Both the position numbers and the translations under genes were made by a program. Under the pieces are notes generated by a model. It was not told the origin of the DNA. It saw nothing but the letters and a program-made list of their open reading frames with translations, and ran no database searches. From positions 1-18,134 of the forward strand of contig NZ_WIJP01000022.1 of NCBI RefSeq assembly GCF_009496155.1: a DNA stretch of 18,134 nt, given 5' to 3'. This stretch comes from Streptococcus mitis (GTDB taxonomy: Bacteria; Bacillota; Bacilli; Lactobacillales; Streptococcaceae). Within the stretch, counting starts at the first letter, position 1. Each line of letters opens with the position of its first letter. Below, in pieces: positions 1 to 8,910 of this stretch.

Positions 1-2
1 GT

Positions 3-74
3 GGTCAATATGAAACGAATTATGACCTTAATAAATACAAAATAACCGAGGAATTCGCTCAAATTGATGAGTGA
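3..74 (+). CDS. Possible C-terminal end of an upstream gene (partial)
   Basis: Frame 3 is open from the window edge and reads 23 residues, ending YKITEEFAQIDE, before a TGA stop at 72-74. The composition (mixed charged and polar residues, no rare-codon run) is protein-like. The stop falls inside a hairpin (44-84) that would serve as the terminator. The family cannot be told from so few residues. A second frame is also open to a TAA at 43-45, so the assignment is tentative; the missing upstream sequence would settle it. Confidence 0.3.
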   Translation, partial: GQYETNYDLNKYKITEEFAQIDE

Positions 75-84
75 TTTCTCGGTT
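44..84. terminator. Bidirectional terminator-like hairpin
   Basis: AACCGAG (44-50) pairs with CTCGGTT (78-84). The stem continues inward through GAATT and GCTC against GAG-TGATTT, with wobble pairs and one bulge. A T-rich run follows on the + strand (TTCATTTCTTT) and another on the minus strand. It fits the end of the upstream + strand gene and could also back up the end of yfhO. Confidence 0.55.
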
Positions 85-96
85 TTCATTTCTTTA

Positions 97-115
97 AAAG
101 TAAGAGGCTTACTTT
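97..115 (-). terminator. Short hairpin downstream of yfhO
   Basis: AAAGTAAG (97-104) and CTTACTTT (108-115) form a perfect 8-bp stem with a 3-base loop, 30 bases past the yfhO stop. On the minus strand the right arm ends in TTT followed by AAAG, so the U-run is modest. On the + strand two further T residues extend the arm. It is the closest candidate terminator for yfhO. Confidence 0.45.
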
Positions 116-144
116 TTCAGTGGGCTCCCTGATTGGCGATTTTT

Positions 145-2688
145 TTATGCCTTAGATGACTTTCGTCTGTGATTATAGATTACAAATAGTAAAAGAGAAG
201 TAAAGGAACAGATTGATCCAACAACAAACCCATTAGGAATAAAGGAAAGTGTAATAGTTCCTTTTCCCTTAGGAACGTCAACTTTCATAAAACCAGTTTG
301 AGCTTGTTTAATTTCTATTTTCTTACCATCTTGGTAGGCAGACCAACCTTTGTCATAAGGAATGGTGAAGAAAATAGACGTATCTTGTTTAACATCATAT
401 GTAGCAAAGACCTTGTTTTTAGAAGTTGATACTGTGACAGGTTGTTCTTTAATTTTTTGAATTGCCTCGGTGAAAGTTTTGGTATCTAAACGATAGAAGG
501 TAGGAGATTCAAATGATACTTGTGAATTTCCAGGGAAACTAACATTGATATTGAAAGTCTTTTTTTCTTTTGTATAGCCTAGATTAAAGAAGGAGAAGAC
601 ATTATCAGTTGTAAAAGTCTTTTTTTCACCATTTACAAGGATGTCAACCTTCTTTTGTTTGTCATTAGAAAAGTGAAGGTTTGTGAAAGAAAGATAAACT
701 TGGCTGTTTTCTGGCACTTCAATTTGATACTGGATTGTTGCATTCTCATTTGAAGAACTTGTAACACTAATCAAATCATCAGTATTTTCTGTTTTGTCAT
801 AAGGAACCGGAGAAAAATAATCAAAATCGACGTTAGCAAGTTGATTTAAAAACGAGGCTTGATTATCCAAAGTGTGTTCATTAAACTTGACATCATTGTA
901 AACAGATTGACTAGCAAAGGCAATCGGAAGAGAGAATTGATTTTCATATAGGGTAAGATTATCTTTTTGATATACATCTTGGAAACCATACTTATCACTA
1001 GGACTATCTGAGATATTGTACTGGATTCCAAATAAACTATCAGCCAAAATACTATTATTGCCATAACGGAGATTGAGATTAGTCCCAGAGGATTTAAACC
1101 CAAGTTTATCCAAAGTAGAGCTTGCTGAACGATTTCGAACAGATGAAAATTGAGAGATTCCATTGTAGTTGAATTTCATACTGTCATTTCCTGTCTGAGT
1201 TTGTAGTTTTTCAGTACGAGTAAATGAATTTCCAATATATGTTGAGAAAGACTCCATAGATGGGATATCTCGACTATATGTACTTCGAGAAGCAAATCCC
1301 CATTCCTTAGCAATTCCGTCTATTTGAGATGAAGCATTTAAACTCATTTCAACCATTATAAATAAAGAGATTAGAATGGCAAATAGATTTACAGAGATAA
1401 AATTTTTGATAACTGCAAGGAGTAAAAGAAAATAGACAACTAAAAATTCAAGAGTCAGTAGAATATTCAAATCTGTTAAAAAAGAATAATGTGATTTTAG
1501 ATAGATGGTGGCTAAAAATCCTATTATTATAAGAAAAAGCGAAACTAAAAAATTCCAGATTTTAATTTCTTTCAGACGATTTAAGACTTCTGCTGCTGTG
1601 TAAATTAACAAGGTAGAGAAAATCCAAGCATAGCGATGTAAAAACATATTTGGAGTGTGCATACCTTGCCAAAATAAATCAAGCACTTCTATATAAAAAC
1701 TTGCAATTAGAAATGCAAAGAAAATCGCATAGATAAGTTTCACGTGAAACTTAATAGATTTCAGTGTAAAAAATAAAATGGTCAAAATAAAGGGAAGTAG
1801 TCCGACAAAAATCATTGGGATAGCCCCATACTTTGTTGTATCAAAGGAACCAATGAATTGCTTGGCAAAGAGATCAAGATACCAGCTACTTTCAGTTTGA
1901 AACTTTGTAACTTCTGTCAATTTTTCCCCATGTGTCTGTAAATCAAATAGAGTAGGAAGAGTCAGAATTAAACTAGCCATACCAGCTAAAAAGGACATAA
2001 CTATGAAATCAAGAACAGATGATTTTCGAGTCTTAAAGTCTAAAGAAATTTGACAGAGATACCAGAAAATAAGAAACAAGGCTGTCATATAGCCAAAATA
2101 ATAATTTTGAATAAACAAAGTTGACAAACTTGTAAAGTACAATAGTAATTTCTTTTCAGTTATCAGTAGATGTAAACCAGTGATAATTAAAGGAATCAAG
2201 ATAAAAACATCTAGCCAGGTTTTTATCTCTAATTGACTGACAGAGAAACTCATCAGAGCATAGGAAGTAGATAAAGCTAGTTTTAAAGGCTTAGGAATCG
2301 ATTGAAATAATTTACTTAAACTAAAATAAGTTGACAGTCCAATCAATCCAAATTTTAAGAGAGTTGTCAGATAGACAGCATCTGGCATATGCGACAGGTT
2401 AAAAAAGTAAACTAGAGGTGAAAGGAAACTTCCCAAGTAATAACTAGATAGGGCATAGAAATTTAATCCAAGGCCACTTGTAAAGGTGTAAAACAGACTA
2501 TCATTTCCATGTAGGATATTTCGTAAGGCTACATCAAAAATAACGTATTGATGAAAGCCATCTCCTAATAGTGGAGATGTATCGCTATTCCAGTAGATAC
2601 CTTGAGATAGATATACTCCTATCATAATGATTATGGGAATGATGAAAGAAACAAAATAGGTCCAATATGTTTTAAAAAATAATTTCAT
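145..2688 (-). CDS. yfhO: YfhO-family multi-pass membrane protein, putative glycopolymer glycosylation
   Basis: An 847-residue membrane protein. Many hydrophobic helices fill about residues 8-450, a large polar domain lies at about 455-815, and a final helix (about 820-838) is followed by a basic tail (HRRKSSKA). This is the YfhO (GT-C-like) layout, with a first outside loop carrying GDGFHQY near residue 42. In Bacillus subtilis YfhO acts with the glycosyltransferase CsbB to glycosylate lipoteichoic acid; transfer of that role to this protein is inference, because no CsbB or GtcA partner is in the window. The start ATG (2686-2688) has a GAGG ribosome site five bases upstream. It lies downstream of the ABC-F gene with a hairpin between them. 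A parS-like palindrome is embedded in the coding sequence at 1734-1753. Length is ordinary for the family and no frame damage is seen. Confidence 0.85.
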   Translation of the reverse strand: MKLFFKTYWTYFVSFIIPIIIMIGVYLSQGIYWNSDTSPLLGDGFHQYVIFDVALRNILHGNDSLFYTFTSGLGLNFYALSSYYLGSFLSPLVYFFNLSHMPDAVYLTTLLKFGLIGLSTYFSLSKLFQSIPKPLKLALSTSYALMSFSVSQLEIKTWLDVFILIPLIITGLHLLITEKKLLLYFTSLSTLFIQNYYFGYMTALFLIFWYLCQISLDFKTRKSSVLDFIVMSFLAGMASLILTLPTLFDLQTHGEKLTEVTKFQTESSWYLDLFAKQFIGSFDTTKYGAIPMIFVGLLPFILTILFFTLKSIKFHVKLIYAIFFAFLIASFYIEVLDLFWQGMHTPNMFLHRYAWIFSTLLIYTAAEVLNRLKEIKIWNFLVSLFLIIIGFLATIYLKSHYSFLTDLNILLTLEFLVVYFLLLLAVIKNFISVNLFAILISLFIMVEMSLNASSQIDGIAKEWGFASRSTYSRDIPSMESFSTYIGNSFTRTEKLQTQTGNDSMKFNYNGISQFSSVRNRSASSTLDKLGFKSSGTNLNLRYGNNSILADSLFGIQYNISDSPSDKYGFQDVYQKDNLTLYENQFSLPIAFASQSVYNDVKFNEHTLDNQASFLNQLANVDFDYFSPVPYDKTENTDDLISVTSSSNENATIQYQIEVPENSQVYLSFTNLHFSNDKQKKVDILVNGEKKTFTTDNVFSFFNLGYTKEKKTFNINVSFPGNSQVSFESPTFYRLDTKTFTEAIQKIKEQPVTVSTSKNKVFATYDVKQDTSIFFTIPYDKGWSAYQDGKKIEIKQAQTGFMKVDVPKGKGTITLSFIPNGFVVGSICSFTSLLLFVIYNHRRKSSKA
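1734..1753. promoter_or_regulatory. parS: parS-like ParB binding site inside yfhO
   Basis: TAAGTTTCACGTGAAACTTA is a perfect 20-bp palindrome. Its 14-base core GTTTCACGTGAAAC is identical to the core of the Firmicute parS consensus (TGTTTCACGTGAAACA); only the outermost bases differ. ParB/Spo0J binds such sites near oriC and loads SMC. The palindrome sits in coding sequence, read on the minus strand as KFHVKL. A second core-identical site is at 12941-12958. Confidence 0.85.
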
Positions 2689-2708
2689 GTTACCTCATAA
2701 AATGTTAG

Positions 2709-2739
2709 AAAACTCAGCTGGTTAACCCAACTGAGTTTT
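2709..2739 (-). terminator. Hairpin between the ABC-F gene and yfhO
   Basis: AAAACTCAG (2709-2717) and CTGAGTTTT (2731-2739) form a 9-bp stem, with further TGG/CCA pairing inside. It lies 11 bases past the ABC-F stop, and the minus-strand arm ends in TTTT. It probably ends or attenuates ABC-F transcription. No clear separate yfhO promoter is visible between it and the yfhO start, so partial read-through into yfhO is likely. Confidence 0.7.
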
Positions 2740-2749
2740 GAAGTTTTAT

Positions 2750-4372
2750 TTAGTCTTTCCAAAGTTCTTTAACTTTTGCTTGTACTTCTGCATTTTCTAG
2801 GAATTCATCATAGGTTTCATCGATACGATCGATGACGCCGTTTTTAGACAAGACAATGATATGGTTAGCTAGAGTTTGAATAAACTCGTGGTCATGGCTG
2901 GCAAAGATGATTGATTCTTTAAAGTTTTTCAATCCATCATTCAAGCTTGAGATAGATTCCAAGTCCAAGTGATTGGTTGGATCATCAAGTACAAGGACAT
3001 TTGATTTCAAGAGCATAAGTTTTGAAAGCATGACACGAACTTTTTCTCCCCCTGACAAGACGTTGACAGGTTTGTTAACCTCATCTCCAGAGAAGAGCAT
3101 ACGGCCGAGGAAGCCACGTAGGAAAGTATTGTCATCTTCTTCTTTACTTGCGAATTGACGCAACCAATCAAGGATTGACTCTCCCCCTGCAAAATCGGCC
3201 GAGTTATCTTTTGGCAAGTAAGAACGGCTAGTAGTAACTCCCCACTTGACAGTTCCTTCATAGTCAATGTCTCCCATGATTGCACGAATTAATGCAGTCG
3301 TTTGGATGTCATTCTGTCCAATAAGCGCTGTCTTATCACCTGGACGCAAGATAAAGCTGATATTATCTAAAATAGTCTCACCATCAATCTTTACAGTTAG
3401 ATTTTCTACTGTCAAGAGATCATTACCAATCTCACGTTCCGCTTTAAAGTTGATAAATGGATATTTACGACTAGATGGTACAATTTCTTCAAGTTCAATC
3501 TTATCAAGCATTTTCTTACGTGATGTTGCTTGTCTTGATTTAGAAGCATTAGCAGAGAAACGAGCAACGAACTCTTGCAATTGTTTAATTTTTTCTTCTG
3601 CTTTGGCATTACGGTCTGCTAGCAATTTAGCAGCGAGCTCAGAAGATTCCTTCCAGAAGTCGTAGTTTCCGACATAGAGCTTGATTTTTCCAAAGTCAAG
3701 GTCGGCCATGTGAGTACATACTTTGTTTAAGAAGTGACGGTCGTGGGATACTACGATAACTGTGTTATCAAAGTCAATCAAGAAGTCTTCTAACCAAGTA
3801 ATAGATTGGATGTCTAAACCGTTGGTAGGCTCGTCCAAGAGAAGAACATCTGGTTTACCAAAAAGTGCTTTGGCGAGGAGAACTTTTACTTTTTCACCGT
3901 TGGCCAATTCGCTCATATTTTGATAGTGCAATTCTTCTGAAATGTTTAGGTTTTGAAGTAGTTGAGAGGCTTCACTTTCTGCTTCCCAACCTCCAAGCTC
4001 GGCAAACTCTCCTTCGAGTTCGGCAGCACGCACTCCATCCTCATCTGAGAAATCTTCCTTCATGTAGATGGCATCTTTCTCCTTCATGATGCTATAAAGT
4101 TTTTCATTTCCCATGATAACGACATCAATGGCACGTTCGTCTTCATAGTCAAAGTGATTTTGACGAAGAACAGAGAGACGTTCATCTGGACCAAGAGAGA
4201 TGTGGCCAGTAGTAGGTTCGATATCTCCGGCTAAAATTTTTAAAAAGGTTGATTTTCCAGCACCATTAGCACCGATTAATCCATAAGTATTTCCTTCTGT
4301 AAATTTGATATTGACATCATCAAAAAGTTTGCGATCACTAAAACGTAGTGAAACATCAGATACTGTAAGCAA
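2750..4372 (-). CDS. ABC-F family ATPase, YbiT/YkpA type
   Basis: A 540-residue protein with two nucleotide-binding domains and no membrane segments. It belongs to the ABC-F group, whose studied members act on ribosomes. NBD1 has Walker A GANGAGKS (34-41), a non-standard signature ELANGEK (155-161) and Walker B LLLDE with Glu181. A charged linker, about 245-300, separates the domains. NBD2 has GQNDIQTT (352-359) where Walker A should be, so the lysine is missing. It also has LSGGE (439-443), and LVLDDPTNHLD with Asp464 in place of the catalytic Glu. Length and layout match B. subtilis YkpA and E. coli YbiT rather than drug-resistance ABC-Fs. Translation starts at TTG (4370-4372), supported by AGGAG seven bases upstream and by family-like LTVSDVSLRF at the N-terminus. 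It has its own promoter and diverges from trpS. Its exact cellular role is unproven. Confidence 0.9.
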   Translation of the reverse strand: MLTVSDVSLRFSDRKLFDDVNIKFTEGNTYGLIGANGAGKSTFLKILAGDIEPTTGHISLGPDERLSVLRQNHFDYEDERAIDVVIMGNEKLYSIMKEKDAIYMKEDFSDEDGVRAAELEGEFAELGGWEAESEASQLLQNLNISEELHYQNMSELANGEKVKVLLAKALFGKPDVLLLDEPTNGLDIQSITWLEDFLIDFDNTVIVVSHDRHFLNKVCTHMADLDFGKIKLYVGNYDFWKESSELAAKLLADRNAKAEEKIKQLQEFVARFSANASKSRQATSRKKMLDKIELEEIVPSSRKYPFINFKAEREIGNDLLTVENLTVKIDGETILDNISFILRPGDKTALIGQNDIQTTALIRAIMGDIDYEGTVKWGVTTSRSYLPKDNSADFAGGESILDWLRQFASKEEDDNTFLRGFLGRMLFSGDEVNKPVNVLSGGEKVRVMLSKLMLLKSNVLVLDDPTNHLDLESISSLNDGLKNFKESIIFASHDHEFIQTLANHIIVLSKNGVIDRIDETYDEFLENAEVQAKVKELWKD

Positions 4373-4401
4373 TGTTTTTCTCCTATATGTGTAATATATT
4401 T

Positions 4402-4430
4402 ATTCTACTAGAAAATACGGAAATATTCAA
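4402..4430 (-). promoter_or_regulatory. Promoter of the ABC-F gene
   Basis: On the minus strand a -35 TTGAAT (4425-4430) and a -10 TAGAAT (4402-4407) are separated by 17 bases. The -10 box lies 29 bases upstream of the TTG start, giving a short leader that contains the AGGAG site. Confidence 0.6.
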
Positions 4431-4446
4431 ATTTTTATCTGTCAAT

Positions 4447-4483
4447 TTTGTGTAAATTATATTTACAGCATACTTTACACAAA
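4447..4483. promoter_or_regulatory. Nested inverted repeats, GlnR/TnrA-like operator candidate
   Basis: TGTAAATTATATTTACA (4451-4467) is an inverted repeat that matches the GlnR/TnrA consensus TGTNA-N7-TNACA. It overlaps a larger one made of TTTGTGTAAA (4447-4456) and TTTACACAAA (4474-4483). The result is three TGTAAA half-sites, one forward and two reversed. The block is about 17 bases upstream of the ABC-F -35 box and about 77 bases upstream of the trpS -10 box. No T-run follows, so a terminator is unlikely. The protein that binds it is unknown; GlnR is one candidate by motif only. Confidence 0.45.
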
Positions 4484-4541
4484 TCCTTAAATAGCAAGGT
4501 TGATTTATTTTGATAAATTACGGTTATTTCATTAAAAAAAT

Positions 4542-4549
4542 GCTATAAT
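4542..4549 (+). promoter_or_regulatory. Promoter of trpS (-10 region)
   Basis: TATAAT (4544-4549) is a perfect -10 box. The G at 4542 and the T before it give a TG dinucleotide in the extended -10 position. No good -35 is seen at the expected spacing (4521-4526 is CGGTTA), so the extended -10 probably carries recognition. The transcript would begin about 20 bases before the ATG, which leaves no room for a T-box leader. Confidence 0.7.
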
Positions 4550-4577
4550 TGAAGGGACCATATCGAAGGAGAACAAA

Positions 4578-5603
4578 ATGACTAAACCCATTATTTTAAC
4601 AGGAGACCGTCCAACAGGGAAATTGCATATTGGACATTATGTTGGAAGTCTCAAAAATCGAGTATTATTACAGGAAGAGGATAAGTATGATATGTTTGTG
4701 TTCTTGGCTGACCAACAAGCTTTGACAGATCATGCTAAAGACCCTCAAACCATTGTAGAGTCTATCGGAAATGTTGCTTTGGATTATCTTGCAGTTGGAT
4801 TGGATCCAAGTAAATCAACTATCTTTATTCAAAGCCAGATTCCAGAGTTGGCTGAGTTGTCTATGTATTATATGAATCTGGTTTCATTAGCTCGTTTGGA
4901 ACGAAATCCGACAGTAAAAACAGAGATTGCTCAGAAAGGCTTTGGAGAAAGTATTCCGACAGGATTCTTGGTCTATCCAATTGCTCAAGCAGCTGACATC
5001 ACAGCTTTTAAGGCTAATTATGTTCCTGTTGGAACAGATCAGAAACCAATGATTGAGCAAACTCGTGAAATTGTTCGTTCGTTTAACAATGCATATAACT
5101 GTGATGTCTTGGTAGAGCCAGAAGGTATTTATCCAGAAAATGAGAGAGCAGGGCGTTTGCCTGGTTTAGATGGAAATGCTAAAATGTCTAAATCACTCAA
5201 TAATGGTATTTATTTAGCTGATGATGCGGATACTTTGCGTAAAAAAGTAATGAGTATGTATACAGATCCAGATCATATCCGCGTTGAGGATCCAGGTAAA
5301 ATTGAAGGAAATATGGTTTTCCATTATCTAGATGTTTTTGGTCGTCCAGAAGATGCTCAAGAAATTGCTGCTATGAAAGAACATTATCAACGAGGTGGTC
5401 TTGGTGATGTGAAGACCAAGCGTTATCTACTTGAAATATTAGAACGTGAACTGGGTCCTATTCGTGAGCGCCGTATCGAATTTGCTAAGGATATGGGAGA
5501 AGTTTATAGTATGCTTCAAAAAGGTAGTGAAAGAGCGCGTGAAGTTGCAGGTCAAACGCTATCTGAGGTAAAAGGAGCAATGGGACTTCATTATTTTAAA
5601 TAG
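4578..5603 (+). CDS. trpS: Tryptophan--tRNA ligase
   Basis: A class I aminoacyl-tRNA synthetase of 341 residues that charges tRNA-Trp with tryptophan using ATP, in the cytoplasm. The two class I signatures are present: HIGH (17-20), inside [17 protein letters not shown], and KMSKS (202-206). The motif [14 protein letters not shown] (152-165) is typical of tryptophanyl rather than tyrosyl enzymes. Length is normal for bacterial TrpRS. The ATG is preceded by AAGGAG six bases upstream. The gene is monocistronic by appearance: its own extended -10 promoter upstream, a strong terminator at 5618-5655 downstream. Many Firmicute trpS genes are controlled by a T-box riboswitch, but the leader here is too short for one. 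Confidence 0.96.
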   Translation: MTKPIILTGDRPTGKLHIGHYVGSLKNRVLLQEEDKYDMFVFLADQQALTDHAKDPQTIVESIGNVALDYLAVGLDPSKSTIFIQSQIPELAELSMYYMNLVSLARLERNPTVKTEIAQKGFGESIPTGFLVYPIAQAADITAFKANYVPVGTDQKPMIEQTREIVRSFNNAYNCDVLVEPEGIYPENERAGRLPGLDGNAKMSKSLNNGIYLADDADTLRKKVMSMYTDPDHIRVEDPGKIEGNMVFHYLDVFGRPEDAQEIAAMKEHYQRGGLGDVKTKRYLLEILERELGPIRERRIEFAKDMGEVYSMLQKGSERAREVAGQTLSEVKGAMGLHYFK

Positions 5604-5617
5604 GTTTATTTTACAAG

Positions 5618-5655
5618 AAACTATCATTTCTATCTCGAAGAAAAGATAGTTTTTT
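5618..5655 (+). terminator. Intrinsic terminator of trpS
   Basis: AAACTATC (5618-5625) pairs with GATAGTTT (5645-5652), with inner TTTCT/AGAAA pairing around a short loop. The right arm runs into a T stretch to 5655. It lies 15 bases past the trpS stop. Confidence 0.85.
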
Positions 5656-5672
5656 ATTTACCCCTGTAACAT

Positions 5673-7233
<1,561 letters not shown>

Positions 7234-7242
7234 AAAACAATG

Positions 7243-7274
7243 AAAAGAACTCCCGTGAGAACAGGAGTTCTTTT
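7243..7274. terminator. Bidirectional terminator between guaB and recF
   Basis: AAAAGAACTCC (7243-7253) and GGAGTTCTTTT (7264-7274) form an 11-bp perfect stem with a 10-base loop and A/T runs on both sides. Outer ACAATG (7237-7242) and CATTGT (7279-7284) extend the pairing. It sits between two convergent genes and can stop transcription from both. Confidence 0.9.
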
Positions 7275-7283
7275 ACAACATTG

Positions 7284-8381
7284 TCAAGTTTTGTTTACAA
7301 TAACTTTACCACCCTGAATAGTGAAGATACTTAGATTTTCTGGCAGATTTTGAAGATGGTCTAAGCTTGTTGTTGTGATAAATGTTTGGATTGAATGAGA
7401 AATCGTTTCTAATAATTTTAGTTGTCTAGTGTTGTCAAGCTCGCTCATAACATCGTCAAGTAGTAATATTGGAGATTCCATAGTAATACTTTCCATTAAT
7501 TCAATTTCTGCTAATTTTATCGAGAGGACGAGACTACGATGTTGACCTTGACTTCCAAAATTAGCATCCATCCCATTTATATAAAAAGAAATGTCATCTC
7601 GATGAGGACCAACACCAGTATTCTTTTTAAATAAATCTCTGGACCTACTCTTTTCTAAAGCAATTTTGAAAGATTCTGATAAGTCTTCTTTGTCAGTTAT
7701 CTTGACAGAAGATTGATAGGATATTGACAGTTCTTCAATCTGATTAGAAAGTTCAAAATGTTTCTTACGACCAAATGCTTCTAGTTTTTTTATGAAATCT
7801 AAGCGGTGATTCATTACACGACATCCATAATCGGCTAGCTGATCATCTAGTACTGAAAGGAAGGTTCCATCTATTGTTTGAGCTGATTTTAGATAGGTAT
7901 TTCTTTGTTTTAGGATATGGTTATAATTTGTTAAGTCTGATAAATAGATTGGCTTAATTTGCCCAAGCTCCATATCAATGAATTTTCGTCGAACTGAAGG
8001 TGCTCCTTTAATTAGTTGTAAATCTTCAGGAGCAAATAAGACAACATTCATGTGTCCGACATAATCTGAAAGTCGTGCCTGTTTTAAGTGATTAACTTTT
8101 GTTACACGGCCTTTTTGTGTTAGTTCGATTTCTAGAGGAATGGATCCAGTTTTTTTCTGAACGAGACCTGAAAGATGAAGTTGTTCCTCATCAAAATGAA
8201 TGAGATTTTTATCTGTTCGAGTTCGATGACTACGTGTTAAGGCTAAAAAATAGATAGCCTCTAACATATTTGTTTTTCCTTGCGCATTACGTCCTAAAAA
8301 GACATTTAATTTAGGATTAAAGTCTATTTTGGTCTCTTTATAGTTACGAAAAGTTTTGAGAGATATGTGTTGTAGCCACAT
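7284..8381 (-). CDS. recF: DNA replication and repair protein RecF
   Basis: A 365-residue SMC-like ATPase that binds gapped or single-stranded DNA and, with RecO and RecR, helps load RecA at stalled forks. Visible motifs are Walker A GRNAQGKT (30-37), the RecF motif [18 protein letters not shown] (115-132), the signature [12 protein letters not shown] (276-287) and Walker [13 protein letters not shown] (305-316). Length is standard. The ATG (8379-8381) lies two bases past the yaaA stop with no strong ribosome site of its own, so translation is probably coupled to yaaA. As in other streptococci, recF is not beside dnaN here; the S4 gene yaaA still accompanies it, as it does in B. subtilis. It converges on guaB and shares that terminator. 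Confidence 0.97.
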   Translation of the reverse strand: MWLQHISLKTFRNYKETKIDFNPKLNVFLGRNAQGKTNMLEAIYFLALTRSHRTRTDKNLIHFDEEQLHLSGLVQKKTGSIPLEIELTQKGRVTKVNHLKQARLSDYVGHMNVVLFAPEDLQLIKGAPSVRRKFIDMELGQIKPIYLSDLTNYNHILKQRNTYLKSAQTIDGTFLSVLDDQLADYGCRVMNHRLDFIKKLEAFGRKKHFELSNQIEELSISYQSSVKITDKEDLSESFKIALEKSRSRDLFKKNTGVGPHRDDISFYINGMDANFGSQGQHRSLVLSIKLAEIELMESITMESPILLLDDVMSELDNTRQLKLLETISHSIQTFITTTSLDHLQNLPENLSIFTIQGGKVIVNKT

Positions 8382-8383
8382 GA

Positions 8384-8752
8384 TTATCTACCAGGGAATC
8401 GTGGAGCTTGTTTGCTTTTGGGTGAAGAAGTAGGTTTTGATTTATCTTTTTTTACTCCCTTATTCATCTCCTTAACAAGCTTAGTGATTCGTTCTTTTTC
8501 AACTTTATTAGCTTGGTATTCCTCTTGTTCCTCAAAAGTAGGTTGTGTCAATAAGATGTCAATCTTCATGTCAGGGATGTCAACCTTATCGCCAATACGA
8601 AGTTTTTTACCACGACGACTCTCTAATTCCCCATTAAAGTAAACAGAATGTTCAGAGAGAAATGATTTGATAGCTCCTCCGCTATGTGTAATTCCAAGTT
8701 CTTTGAGTAGTGCTTGGAGGGTAATAAATTCTTCAAATAATTTGTATTCCAT
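8384..8752 (-). CDS. yaaA: S4 domain RNA-binding protein YaaA
   Basis: A 122-residue protein. Residues about 8-62 form an S4 RNA-binding fold of the YaaA kind: [23 protein letters not shown], then [21 protein letters not shown]. The remainder is charged, and its last 25 residues are a basic tail rich in Lys, Ser and Pro. B. subtilis YaaA, next to recF, has been linked to ribosome assembly; that role is inferred here by family. The tail is longer than the minimal YaaA, which is about 70 residues. The start has GAGGTGA six bases upstream, and an extended -10 promoter is nearby. It is the first gene of a yaaA-recF unit. Confidence 0.88.
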   Translation of the reverse strand: MEYKLFEEFITLQALLKELGITHSGGAIKSFLSEHSVYFNGELESRRGKKLRIGDKVDIPDMKIDILLTQPTFEEQEEYQANKVEKERITKLVKEMNKGVKKDKSKPTSSPKSKQAPRFPGR

Positions 8753-8772
8753 AATTCACCTCAATCTTTGGT

Positions 8773-8781
8773 ATTATACCA
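8773..8781 (-). promoter_or_regulatory. Promoter of yaaA-recF (extended -10)
   Basis: On the minus strand TGGTATAAT (8773-8781) is a perfect extended -10 box, 20 bases upstream of the yaaA ATG. The position 17 bases further upstream (TCACTA) is a weak -35, so recognition probably relies on the TG extension. Confidence 0.7.
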
Positions 8782-8874
8782 TATTTTCCTAAAAATAGTG
8801 AGAGAAATAAGGAGAAATGTAAGCGATTTTTATTTCAAAAGTGTTACAGAGAACAAGAAAATTTCAGGTTTTCG

Positions 8875-8883
8875 TGATATAAT
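8875..8883 (+). promoter_or_regulatory. Promoter of the M16-rodZ-pgsA-ecf operon (extended -10)
   Basis: TGATATAAT (8875-8883) is a perfect extended -10 box, 27 bases upstream of the first M16 start. No acceptable -35 is seen at 16-18 bases. It is back to back with the yaaA promoter, about 95 bases away. No terminator is visible between here and the end of ecfT, so this may be the main promoter for seven genes. Confidence 0.65.
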
Positions 8884-8910
8884 AGAAGTCTGTATATAAG
8901 GAGGTAAATC

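Noticed and set aside
846..1163. A 105-codon minus-strand frame inside yfhO
   Set aside because: It overlaps yfhO in another frame on the same strand, has no ribosome site, and its hydrophobic content follows from the AT-rich base composition.
3267..3665. A 132-codon open frame on the + strand opposite the ABC-F gene
   Set aside because: It lies wholly antisense to a well-supported gene, has a low-complexity Ser/Leu-rich translation and no ribosome site. It is a shadow frame.
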